Of a stretch of DNA of 64,000 bases, positions 47,100 through 54,248 are shown one piece after another. Within the stretch, counting starts at the first letter, position 1. Every line of letters begins with the position of its first letter. Location: contig CAIYJU010000011.1 of assembly GCA_903926565.1 (NCBI GenBank), forward strand, positions 28,355 to 92,354. The letters are read 5' to 3'. A model generated the notes under the pieces. The model saw only the letters and a program-made list of their open reading frames with translations, had not been told where the DNA came from and ran no database searches. The stretch comes from an uncultured Bacteroidales bacterium. Its GTDB lineage: Bacteria > Bacteroidota > Bacteroidia > Bacteroidales > FEN-979. A program made the position numbers and the translations under genes.

Positions 47100-47831
47100 T
47101 TACCATTTTCGACTCTCCAGCGACAATTTTGTCATCAGGATGAAAATTGCAGTCACGCTTAAAAAATAGATAAGATCGCGGATATCGATAACACCACGGC
47201 TCATGGAAGAGTAATGTGCATTGAGGCCAAGCGACTGGATTACCAGCCCGGCTTTTCCTGAAACCAGGAATGAATAGACAAATTCAAACCCCATATAGAG
47301 GATGAAGCTGATAAATACTGCCAGGATGAAAGAGACAATCTGGTTGTCGGTTATGGAAGAGGTAAAAATCCCGACGGCGACAAAACTGGCTCCGAGGAAG
47401 AACAGTCCGGTATAAGAACCCCAGATGCTGCCGGAGTCAAGGTTGCCAGGGGGAAGGCCAAGTTTATAGACAGAAAAGTAATAAACCAGGGTGGGTAAAA
47501 GGGAGATCAAGACCAACACCACGCCGGCCGCATATTTTGCAATGATCACCTGAAGATCGGTAAGTGGCTGAGTCATCAGCAGTTCAATTGTGCCACTTTT
47601 CTTTTCATCCGCAAATGAGCGCATGGTGATGGCAGGGATCAGGAACAGAAACACGAATGGTGCGATGATGAATAACCCGTCGAGCCCGGCGAAGCCGAAA
47701 TCGAGAATATTGAATTCGAGTGGAAACACCCAGAGGAAAAGACCCGTCATGAGCAGAAATACAATCATCACGATGTAACCGATGAGTGAGTTCAGGAATC
47801 CATTGATCTCTTTTTTAAAAAGCGTCAGCAT
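47100..47831 (-). CDS. gldF: Gliding-motility ABC transporter permease GldF
   Basis: About 243 residues with six membrane helices of the ABC-2 type (first helix SLIGYIVMIVFLLMTGLFLWVF, then FIIAPFVFLFLIPAITMRSF). The characteristic block DEKKSGTIELLMTQPLTDLQ follows. I chose MLTLFKKEINGFL at 47831; the longer ORF overlaps mgsA and its extra residues are not membrane-like. It is followed by gldG after 45 bp. Confidence 0.92.
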   Translation of the reverse strand: MLTLFKKEINGFLNSLIGYIVMIVFLLMTGLFLWVFPLEFNILDFGFAGLDGLFIIAPFVFLFLIPAITMRSFADEKKSGTIELLMTQPLTDLQVIIAKYAAGVVLVLISLLPTLVYYFSVYKLGLPPGNLDSGSIWGSYTGLFFLGASFVAVGIFTSSITDNQIVSFILAVFISFILYMGFEFVYSFLVSGKAGLVIQSLGLNAHYSSMSRGVIDIRDLIYFLSVTAIFILMTKLSLESRKW

Positions 47832-47901
47832 CTGCGCGTTGATTTTAAGGCGTGCAAAATTAGTGTTTTTCAGGCTTGAAATTTTATGGAAACTGAATAT
47901 T

Positions 47902-48372
47902 TCAGGGTATTTCTCTGGCGACATAACCCGAATAATCAATCAGGCGTGGCTGGTATGGTTCCTTCAGCAGGTGGGAGGATATTAAAAAATCCGCAGTGGA
48001 ACGGTTACATGCTGTAGGTATGTTATAGACAACAGTTATTCTGAGGAGCGCTTTAACATCAACATCATGGGGTTGAGGCTGCATGGGATCCCAGAAGAAA
48101 ATGAGCAGGTCGATCTTTCCTTCAGAGATCATGGCTCCGAGTTGCTGGTCGCCACCCAGCGGACCAGACTTTAATTTTACGATGTCGAAGGTGATCTTCT
48201 CCTCTTCTTCAAGTTTGTTGAGAATCGTCTCCTCCACAAGTTTTCCTGTGGTACCGGTACAGATGAGGTGGTGCCCGAGGAGTGTTTTATAGTTGAATTC
48301 TACCCACTCAACCAAATCTTTCTTGCGGTTGTCGTGACCAACCAGTGCGATATTTTTTGACTTTTCCATCAT
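47902..48372 (-). CDS. mgsA: Methylglyoxal synthase
   Basis: MgsA turns dihydroxyacetone phosphate into methylglyoxal and phosphate, a bypass of lower glycolysis. The catalytic Asp75 is in SGPLGGDQQLGA and the catalytic histidine (His102) in PMQPQPHDVDVKAL; the phosphate-binding loop is CTGTTGKL. 156 residues fits the family. It lies between the SAM hydrolase and gldF on the same strand. Confidence 0.96.
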   Translation of the reverse strand: MMEKSKNIALVGHDNRKKDLVEWVEFNYKTLLGHHLICTGTTGKLVEETILNKLEEEEKITFDIVKLKSGPLGGDQQLGAMISEGKIDLLIFFWDPMQPQPHDVDVKALLRITVVYNIPTACNRSTADFLISSHLLKEPYQPRLIDYSGYVAREIP

Positions 48373-48383
48373 GGTGTGTGAAG

Positions 48384-49163
48384 TTACTCAAGTTCAATGG
48401 TAACGAGCTGATCCATCTTTAAACCCAGCAGGCTGCCTGCTTTGCCCTCACGTATGGCGATTTCGATATAGCCGCTGGTTGAGAAGAGCGCAAGCATTTC
48501 ACCCTGGCTAACATCCTTATACGATTTACTGATCTCCGTAATGCGATAGTTGAAAGAGCGGAAGGTAATTGCAAATTTGCGGTTCTTTACAGCGCTTTTA
48601 AATAAGGATTCAGTAATATTGATAAATACATTCTCATAATTGTCGATGTAGATCACTTTCCCTTTGATCAGATCACCCTGTATCACAGGCTGAAATGCCA
48701 TCCGCTGAAGGATCTTTGCCTTTGAAAAACCGAGGCTTTCAATTGGCTCGCCACTGGCGATGTGGCAGGCAACTTTCACAAATACATCGCGGGTTGAAAA
48801 GGTGAAATAATCCGAATCCTGTATAATATCCAGTTCGATGATTTTTTCCGGTACCTCATCAAAAATCAGTGAGAAAATACCATTATCGGCCCCGATAAAG
48901 TAGTGACCCCGATGAAATACCAGGGTATGCGGGGTTTCCACTGCCGCCTCGGTATTAATGGCAAGAATGTGGATGGTACCCTCAGGGAAATTCGGATAAA
49001 AATTCCGGATGATGAAGGCAGCCTGATTCAGGTCGAATGCAGGGATGTGATGTGACACATCCACAATCTGGGCATCAGGCAACAGCCGCAGGATTGCTCC
49101 CTTGACGGCTCCGGTATAGTGATCCTTAAGTCCCCAGTCGCTTGTAAGCGTAATAATAGCCAT
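48384..49163 (-). CDS. SAM hydroxide adenosyltransferase (DUF62 family)
   Basis: This family splits S-adenosylmethionine with water into adenosine and methionine; it is related to fluorinases. The N-terminal signature LTSDWGLKDHYTGAVKGAIL (with the SAM-binding Asp) and DVSHHIPAFDLNQAAFIIRN are clear, as is HYFIGADNGIFSLIFDE. 259 residues. Its physiological purpose is uncertain. It heads the minus-strand run (mgsA is 11 bp downstream) and its promoter overlaps that of phoH. Confidence 0.93.
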   Translation of the reverse strand: MAIITLTSDWGLKDHYTGAVKGAILRLLPDAQIVDVSHHIPAFDLNQAAFIIRNFYPNFPEGTIHILAINTEAAVETPHTLVFHRGHYFIGADNGIFSLIFDEVPEKIIELDIIQDSDYFTFSTRDVFVKVACHIASGEPIESLGFSKAKILQRMAFQPVIQGDLIKGKVIYIDNYENVFINITESLFKSAVKNRKFAITFRSFNYRITEISKSYKDVSQGEMLALFSTSGYIEIAIREGKAGSLLGLKMDQLVTIELE

Positions 49164-49174
49164 GGAAATATTCG

Positions 49175-49182
49175 TACATTTG
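49175..49182 (+). promoter_or_regulatory. Bacteroidota -7 element TACATTTG of phoH
   Basis: TACATTTG fits TAnnTTTG and ends 24 bp before the chosen ATG at 49207, inside the longer ORF-track frame. It lies only six bases from the opposing -7 element of the SAM hydrolase gene. Confidence 0.5.
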
Positions 49183-49188
49183 CGTATT

Positions 49189-49196
49189 CAAAGGTA
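49189..49196 (-). promoter_or_regulatory. Bacteroidota -7 element TACCTTTG of the SAM hydrolase operon
   Basis: TACCTTTG on the minus strand, ending 25 bp before the ATG at 49163. The two divergent promoters here must overlap. Confidence 0.5.
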
Positions 49197-49206
49197 TAAA
49201 TTTTTC

Positions 49207-50160
49207 ATGAGCGAGAAGCTAATTAACATTGAATCCTTTCATCCGCTGGATATTTTCGGCGCAAATGACCAGAATCTGGAGGTAATCAGAAATTTCTTTC
49301 CAAAACTTAAGATTGTAACGCGCGACAATTTCATCAAAGCTTTTGGTGAAGAGTCGGACCTGGTTGAGTTTGAAGAGAAGTTCACCTCCCTCCTTCTCCA
49401 TTTTGAAAAGTTTGGCCGCCTGACAAAATCCGATATTGGTCTGTTGCTGAATTCCCCCCCGAATGGCCAGTCGATGGGGCCTGAGGGGCAGAATGATGTG
49501 CTGGTGCATGGTAAAAACGGACTGCTGATCAGGGCACGTACGGCAAACCAGCGAAAACTTGTTGAAAGCAGTCTTAAAAACGATCTTGTTTTTGCCATCG
49601 GACCCGCCGGAACCGGAAAGACATACACCGCCGTTGCAATGGCAGTGCGTGCATTGAAGAACAAGGAGATCCAGCGGATCATCCTTACCCGTCCGGCTGT
49701 GGAGGCTGGTGAGAACCTTGGGTTTCTTCCGGGGGATCTCAAAGAGAAACTTGATCCTTATATGCAACCCTTATATGATGCGCTGGGAGATATGCTTCCG
49801 ATGCAGAAACTTTTGCAATACCTTGAAGAACGGGTGATCGAAATCGCTCCGCTGGCCTTCATGCGCGGCCGGACCCTCAACAATGCCTTTGCCATTCTCG
49901 ATGAAGCACAGAATACAACTCCAAGCCAGCTTAAGATGTTTCTCACCCGCATGGGCGCATCGGCCAAATTCATCGTAACCGGCGACATCACCCAGATCGA
50001 CCTTCCAAAAAATCAGACCAGCGGGTTGCTGCATTCGCAGAAAATCCTGAACAATATTCCCGGTATTGACTTTGTCTATCTTGACAAATCAGATATCATC
50101 CGGCATAAGCTGGTGGGAAGGATTATTGATGCGTATGTTGAGGAGAATCAGAGGGGCTAA
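49207..50160 (+). CDS. PhoH-family ATPase
   Basis: 317 residues from MSEKLINIESF. The PhoH domain has Walker A AIGPAGTGKTYTAVAMAV, the conserved LTRPAVEAGENLGFLPGDL, Walker B AFAILDEAQNTTPSQLKMFL and TGDITQIDLP. N-terminal to it is a KH-like region (residues 1-100) as in PhoL/YbeZ proteins, which are linked to RNA and ribosome metabolism. The stop overlaps the convergent MazF gene by 4 bp. Confidence 0.94.
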   Translation: MSEKLINIESFHPLDIFGANDQNLEVIRNFFPKLKIVTRDNFIKAFGEESDLVEFEEKFTSLLLHFEKFGRLTKSDIGLLLNSPPNGQSMGPEGQNDVLVHGKNGLLIRARTANQRKLVESSLKNDLVFAIGPAGTGKTYTAVAMAVRALKNKEIQRIILTRPAVEAGENLGFLPGDLKEKLDPYMQPLYDALGDMLPMQKLLQYLEERVIEIAPLAFMRGRTLNNAFAILDEAQNTTPSQLKMFLTRMGASAKFIVTGDITQIDLPKNQTSGLLHSQKILNNIPGIDFVYLDKSDIIRHKLVGRIIDAYVEENQRG

Positions 50161-50489
50161 AAAGTCATGATATCAATTAATCCCTGTTTTATCCGGGATA
50201 ACTCTACTTCTGTTATCATACCCAATTTTCTGATCAGCCGATTTTTCGAGATCACCCGGATCTGAAAAACCAAAACTTCTGAGTCCTCAGAAAGGCCGTT
50301 TTTCTTGCTAATCTTCAGTACTACCGAACCGGGATAATTTTTAATTATTGAAGTGAGCGGACAAACAATGCAGAGATCGGTCATCTCATTCATGGCATTG
50401 CCGCTGATGATGAGTACCGGACGCACTCCCTGTTGTTCGCTGCCAACAGAAGGGTCCAGCTCGGCCAGGTATATTTCCCGTTGCATCAT
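50157..50489 (-). CDS. MazF/PemK-family toxin (mRNA interferase-like)
   Basis: 110 residues with the MazF/PemK fold marks: REIYLAELDPSVGSEQQGVRPVLIIS at the start (loop plus RPVLI strand) and CIVCPLTSIIKN in the middle. Such toxins cleave mRNA at short sequences when freed from their antitoxin. The gene overlaps the upstream antitoxin by 4 bp, the usual translational coupling for such pairs. Confidence 0.9.
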   Translation of the reverse strand: MMQREIYLAELDPSVGSEQQGVRPVLIISGNAMNEMTDLCIVCPLTSIIKNYPGSVVLKISKKNGLSEDSEVLVFQIRVISKNRLIRKLGMITEVELSRIKQGLIDIMTF

Positions 50490-50746
50490 TTGCCTTCCGA
50501 TTCGTTTTGTTTAATGATATCCAGGTAGTCATTGATGCCCGCCCCGGCCAGGTCATTCATTTCAGCATCGCCTGCTGCCCTTTTAAATCCTTCCCGGAAA
50601 TCTTCCTGCTTTACCTTGAAAAAAAATTGACGAAGTGCTTTTTCAACGACCTGGTTTTTTGAAATGTGATTTATTTCGGAATAGTCATTGACAGAATTCA
50701 GAACATCCTCAGGCAAAGTGCTGGTATAAATAACTTTCTTTGGCAT
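50486..50746 (-). CDS. Antitoxin with ribbon-helix-helix-like N-terminus, partner of MazF
   Basis: I chose MPKKVIYTSTLPEDV at 50746 (86 residues). The N-terminal strand and two helices (VIYTSTLPEDVLNSVNDYSE, then ISKNQVVEKALRQFF) look like an RHH DNA-binding domain; the acidic C-terminus (DYLDIIKQNESEGK) would cover the toxin. It should also repress the operon. Confidence 0.85.
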   Translation of the reverse strand: MPKKVIYTSTLPEDVLNSVNDYSEINHISKNQVVEKALRQFFFKVKQEDFREGFKRAAGDAEMNDLAGAGINDYLDIIKQNESEGK

Positions 50747-50833
50747 AGTCAATATTTTGTTTTTACAAATATAATACATATTTACGTTTTATAAATATAT
50801 TTTTATTTTATCTGATAATTTCAAATCCAAAGA

Positions 50834-50980
50834 GGTTGTCTCAAAAGTGTTTTATTTAACCACAAAGGACACGAAGTTAACCACAAAGAGACACGAAGTG
50901 TCTGAATATCTTTATATTTACTTTGTGTCCTTTGTGCCGTACTTTGTGATACTTTGTGGTTAAGGACTTTTAAGACACCC
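50834..50980. repeat. 147-bp imperfect inverted-repeat element (MITE-like or REP-like)
   Basis: The ends GGTTGTCTCAAAAGT and ACTTTTAAGACACCC are near-inverse. Inside, CACAAAGGACACGAAGT has a near-perfect inverse ACTTTGTGTCCTTTGTG, and TTAACCACAAAG recurs as CTTTGTGGTTAA. The 5' half also carries two direct copies of TTAACCACAAAG-like sequence. The whole could fold into one long hairpin. No ORF inside. Confidence 0.7.
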
Positions 50981-50994
50981 TTCTTTTAGGGTAG

Positions 50995-51243
50995 CTCATT
51001 ACAATATTAGGTAATCAGGAATATTTTCAGTCAGATGTAATTAATGGAGGATATTGGACTAAATTTACTCTTTGGCAGCAAATGTTGCTACCTCGTTATC
51101 CAAATTGCAGGTATCTTATAATAATCGTGGAGGGAGGGCTGGATATTACAAGACATGATTTTTCAATTTATAAATCCCAAAATATAGTGATTTTCAAACC
51201 GTTGATGGCAATACTCGAAAAATTACAACATACTTTAAGATGA
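50995..51243 (+). pseudogene. Possible remnant of an unrecognised gene upstream of the small T9SS protein
   Basis: One frame is open for 82 codons between the inverted-repeat element and the next gene, with its TGA overlapping that gene's ATG. The translation (for example LDITRHDFSIYKSQNIVIF) has the composition of a real protein, but there is no ATG until 51082, which would give only 53 residues. I do not recognise it. It could be a 3' fragment of a gene cut by the repeat element, or chance. Confidence 0.3.
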
Positions 51244-52109
51244 AAAATTTTACGGTTAAAAGTCTGTTATTATCAACCTTTCTTCTGGTTGTTATAAATT
51301 CATCCTCTCAGGTTTTTCTGGCAGGACAGCATAATTCCGGCAATTACTATTATGATATAGATCCTGATACGACGCTTATCGGGCCACAGGTTCACGGACC
51401 ATATTTTCCTCCTGCTACCTATCCTTTTGACATCAACAATGATGGAATTAATGATGTTTATCTTTATGCATGGGGTTCACAATCCCAGGGATTTAATGAG
51501 AAAGAAGTAAGCATTAGGATTAATGACACTAGTGCAAGCCAGGTAGCATTTGGAGACAAATTTTTCTGTTTATCGGAACAAGGTGATACTCTCTCATTCA
51601 ATACCGTAAAATTTCTACAGAAAAATGACACAATTGGCAATAACCTTTTCTGGACGAATAAAGTGCTATATTTAAGTTGCCAAGATTGGATCTTACATGG
51701 TCATGCCTGCTATTATAATGGTTTTCCTAATTATTCGAGCGGCAATTACCTTGCTGTCAGATTCATAAGGCCTTCTGATACAATTTACGGCTGGATACGA
51801 GTTTCGAATATTAACGATCTGACATATACTGTTGAAGAGTTTGCCTTCAGTAACAACAGCACTGGCATCGATCAGCAAAAGATTATTGCGCAAGTTCAAC
51901 CTAATCCAACAAACGACATGGTTATGATAGAAACCCAATTACCTGGCTTTAACCTGGTCATTTATAATCAATTTGGCAAACTAATAATCGAAAAAACACT
52001 TTTATCGACAAAGACGGAAATTGATTTAAGAACTTATGCCAGTGGGTTATATGTTTTTAAGATATGTAAAGATCATTCTTTTCATACAAGAAAGATTATT
52101 AAGATGTAA
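51240..52109 (+). CDS. Small secreted protein with T9SS type A sorting domain
   Basis: 289 residues: a signal peptide (VKSLLLSTFLLVVINSSS), a beta-rich middle with a calcium-type loop DINNDGINDVYLYAW, and a C-terminal T9SS domain (QPNPTNDMVMIETQ, LVIYNQFGKLIIEK, YASGLYVFKI, RKIIK). It should be exported through T9SS and attached to the surface or released. Function of the middle part is unknown. It lies in an AT-rich stretch between two toxin-antitoxin pairs. Confidence 0.85.
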   Translation: MKNFTVKSLLLSTFLLVVINSSSQVFLAGQHNSGNYYYDIDPDTTLIGPQVHGPYFPPATYPFDINNDGINDVYLYAWGSQSQGFNEKEVSIRINDTSASQVAFGDKFFCLSEQGDTLSFNTVKFLQKNDTIGNNLFWTNKVLYLSCQDWILHGHACYYNGFPNYSSGNYLAVRFIRPSDTIYGWIRVSNINDLTYTVEEFAFSNNSTGIDQQKIIAQVQPNPTNDMVMIETQLPGFNLVIYNQFGKLIIEKTLLSTKTEIDLRTYASGLYVFKICKDHSFHTRKIIKM

Positions 52110-52225
52110 TAATTGGACAGGTCAAACGGAAACGATTGTAATCACAACACACGGACTTACTATTTGAAAACGAATTGCGACTTGATTTGCTAACCCTGGC
52201 GGTATTTTTGATCCCTACTAAACCA

Positions 52226-52258
52226 AAACCTTCCAGGTTTTAAAAACCTGGAAGGTTT
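52226..52258. repeat. 33-bp perfect palindromic repeat, copy 2
   Basis: Identical base for base to the copy at 37611-37643. Its right arm continues into the 40-bp-period direct repeat listed next. Confidence 0.85.
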
Positions 52259-52322
52259 AAACATCACCCAACAATCCAATTTATAGCCTGGAAGGTTTGA
52301 ACATCACCCAATACTCCAAATT
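52247..52322. repeat. Two tandem imperfect direct repeats, 40-bp period
   Basis: CCTGGAAGGTTTAAACATCA and CCTGGAAGGTTTGAACATCA begin two units of about 36 bases at 52247 and 52287, which go on to match over CCCAA and TCCAA blocks. It looks like a local duplication of the palindrome's right arm with flank. Confidence 0.7.
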
Positions 52323-52395
52323 GAATTATCTTTGCTTCACAAAAAAACAGAAGATTACCAGCTTCCTGTCTGAATGAAAATCCATGGTATTCTTG

Positions 52396-52403
52396 TACCT
52401 TTG
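52396..52403 (+). promoter_or_regulatory. Bacteroidota -7 element TACCTTTG of the VapBC-like operon
   Basis: TACCTTTG ends 19 bp before the antitoxin ATG at 52423 and lies in the longer ORF-track frame, supporting the later start. A second match, TATCTTTG, is 69 bp upstream of it. Confidence 0.45.
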
Positions 52404-52422
52404 TATCAAATACCAATTTATC

Positions 52423-52635
52423 ATGACCACCATTGAAATCCAAGTGACAAATAGCAAAACGCTCAAACTCCTTAAGGATTTGGAAGCCCTGCAATTGCTT
52501 CGGATAGTAAGGCACCGGAAAAAGAAAAGCACAAAATTATCTGAGAAAGTTTCCGGAGCTTTGCCCGCAGAGGTAGCAGAAGAGATGCAACAATATCTCA
52601 CCAATTGCAGAAATGAATGGAACAGAGATATTTGA
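52423..52635 (+). CDS. Small antitoxin of a PIN-domain toxin
   Basis: 70 residues from MTTIEIQVTNSKTLKLLKDL. The beta-strand start followed by helix LKDLEALQLLRIV and basic stretch RHRKKKSTK is common for small antitoxins encoded with PIN toxins. The toxin ORF starts 19 bp before its stop. I cannot name a DNA-binding family with confidence. Confidence 0.75.
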   Translation: MTTIEIQVTNSKTLKLLKDLEALQLLRIVRHRKKKSTKLSEKVSGALPAEVAEEMQQYLTNCRNEWNRDI

Positions 52636-53003
52636 TCGACAGCAATATTGTCATTGATTATTTGGCGGGAAAACTTCCGGCATTTGGAACTAAATTCCTG
52701 GATGATCTAGTGAATGCGTCTCCAAACGTTTCCGTAATCACAAAAATTGAGGTGTTGGGATTTGCCACTACAGAAAAAGTCAAATCACCGCTTCTATCTT
52801 TTTTCGCAGCATCATTGGTTATCAATCTGAATGACCCAATTGTAAATAAGGCTATTGAATTAAGGGAAAAAATAAAAATCAGAATTCCGGATGCCATAAT
52901 TGCTGCAACCGCTTTATGTGAGAACATGATTCTTGTGACCCGCAACACAGGGGATTTTGACAGAATACCTGAACTCACCATCATAAATCCATGGAAAATC
53001 TAA
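52617..53003 (+). CDS. PIN-domain toxin, VapC-like ribonuclease
   Basis: 128 residues with the four acidic positions of PIN nucleases: Asp8 in YLIDSNIVIDYL, Glu45 in ITKIEVLGFA, Asp92 in IRIPDAIIAATAL and Asp113/115 in VTRNTGDFDRI. VapC toxins cut tRNA or rRNA when not held by their antitoxin, here the overlapping upstream gene. All key residues are kept, so it is probably active. Confidence 0.92.
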   Translation: MEQRYLIDSNIVIDYLAGKLPAFGTKFLDDLVNASPNVSVITKIEVLGFATTEKVKSPLLSFFAASLVINLNDPIVNKAIELREKIKIRIPDAIIAATALCENMILVTRNTGDFDRIPELTIINPWKI

Positions 53004-53143
53004 AACCCTGAATGGGCTGAATATCAGCACAATTCAACCCTTACAGTGCTGATCACAGTGGATGATTCAACTGATCCGGCTATTCAATTGCCAAAATGGG
53101 GTAGGCTTCAATAAAAAAACACCTTGTGGGATTTCAGGGATGA

Positions 53144-53172
53144 TTGCCCTTCAATCAATTGAATTATCTTTG
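53144..53172 (+). promoter_or_regulatory. purC promoter: TTG-N18-TATCTTTG
   Basis: Best promoter match in the window: a -33 TTG at 53144-53146 and TATCTTTG at 53165-53172 with an 18-bp gap, inside the Bacteroidota range of 17-19. The leader to the ATG at 53193 is short, about 15 bases. Confidence 0.7.
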
Positions 53173-53192
53173 CGTCATAAAAAAAACGACAG

Positions 53193-54143
53193 ATGACCAA
53201 CGTTCTCCTCAAAACAAATTTTGAATTCCCGGGCCAGAAGAGCCTGTATAAAGGCAAAGTGCGCGATGTTTACAATATCGACGGGCAATACATGGTGATG
53301 GTTGCCAGCGACCGGATCTCTGCGTTTGACGTGGTGCTTCCGAGGGGTATTCCATACAAAGGCCAGGTTCTGAACCAGATCGCCTCGAAATTCCTGGATG
53401 CTACGGCTGATATTTGTCCCAACTGGAAAATCACCTCCCCCGACCCAAATGTGACCATTGGGCGTTTCTGCAGCATTTACCCTGTTGAGATGATCATCCG
53501 CGGTTACCTCACGGGAAGTTCATGGCGGACTTATCAATCAGGCGCCAGGTTGATCTGCGGTGTGCCGGTTCCTGACGGAATGAAAGAACATCAGCGTTTC
53601 CAGGTGCCGATCATCACTCCTACCACCAAAGCGGCAGAAGGGCACGACGAGGATATTACAGAGGCTGAACTTCTTGCGCAGGGATTGGTTCCGGCTGAGG
53701 AATACGCCCTTATCAAGAAATATACTTTTGCCTTATTTCAGCGTGGTACCGAGATGGCTGCAGAGAAGGGGCTGATCCTGGTGGATACCAAATATGAGTT
53801 CGGGAAGGGTCCTGATGGGAAGATTTACCTTTGCGACGAGATCCACACGCCCGATTCTTCCAGGTATTTTTACCTCGAAGGATATGAGGAGCGCCAGGCA
53901 GCCGGGCAGCAGCAGCGCCAGCTTTCAAAGGAGTTCGTACGTGAATGGCTGATGGCCAATGGTTTTATGGGTAAGGAGGGACAGCAGGTACCTGAGATGA
54001 GCGATGCCTGGATCAGTGAAATTTCTGACCGGTATATTGAACTTTATGAAGGGATTACCGGGGAGAAATTCAACAGAACCCAATCTGACGATATTCTGAC
54101 CAGGGTTGAAAACAATATTCTTGGTTGGTTGAAAACCATATAA
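53193..54143 (+). CDS. purC: Phosphoribosylaminoimidazole-succinocarboxamide synthase
   Basis: PurC (SAICAR synthetase) adds aspartate to CAIR using ATP in purine synthesis. Typical blocks are [31 protein letters not shown], the aspartate/CAIR region [20 protein letters not shown], and [20 protein letters not shown]. 316 residues, the longer (yeast-like) form also seen in other Bacteroidota. A single-gene unit with its own promoter. Confidence 0.97.
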   Translation: MTNVLLKTNFEFPGQKSLYKGKVRDVYNIDGQYMVMVASDRISAFDVVLPRGIPYKGQVLNQIASKFLDATADICPNWKITSPDPNVTIGRFCSIYPVEMIIRGYLTGSSWRTYQSGARLICGVPVPDGMKEHQRFQVPIITPTTKAAEGHDEDITEAELLAQGLVPAEEYALIKKYTFALFQRGTEMAAEKGLILVDTKYEFGKGPDGKIYLCDEIHTPDSSRYFYLEGYEERQAAGQQQRQLSKEFVREWLMANGFMGKEGQQVPEMSDAWISEISDRYIELYEGITGEKFNRTQSDDILTRVENNILGWLKTI

Positions 54144-54175
54144 GAGATATCTTTAAAAACTCTAAAAAACAATAT

Positions 54176-54228
54176 TTGGCTAAAGCCAAGCATAACTGTA
54201 CCTGGCAATACCCGGCCTAAAGGCCGGG
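54176..54228. repeat. Pair of short palindromes between convergent purC and thiolase genes
   Basis: TTGGCTAAAGCCAA (54176-54189) and CCCGGCCTAAAGGCCGGG (54211-54228) are both perfect palindromes sharing the loop sequence CTAAAG. They may serve as terminators for the two converging genes, although no long T run follows, or be REP-like. Confidence 0.65.
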
Positions 54229-54248
54229 ACAATTGAAAAACTGAACAG

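Larger units (their letters stand above)
52110..52422. other. 313-bp intergenic region rich in repeats
   Basis: No gene seen. It holds the second copy of the 33-bp palindrome, a 40-bp-period direct repeat and -7-like motifs TATCTTTG (52327-52334) and TACCTTTG (52396-52403), all before the VapBC-like pair. Confidence 0.6.

Noticed and set aside
49219-49767. 182- and 167-residue minus-strand ORFs
   Set aside because: Shadows of the PhoH Walker A region; two overlapping frames cannot both be real.
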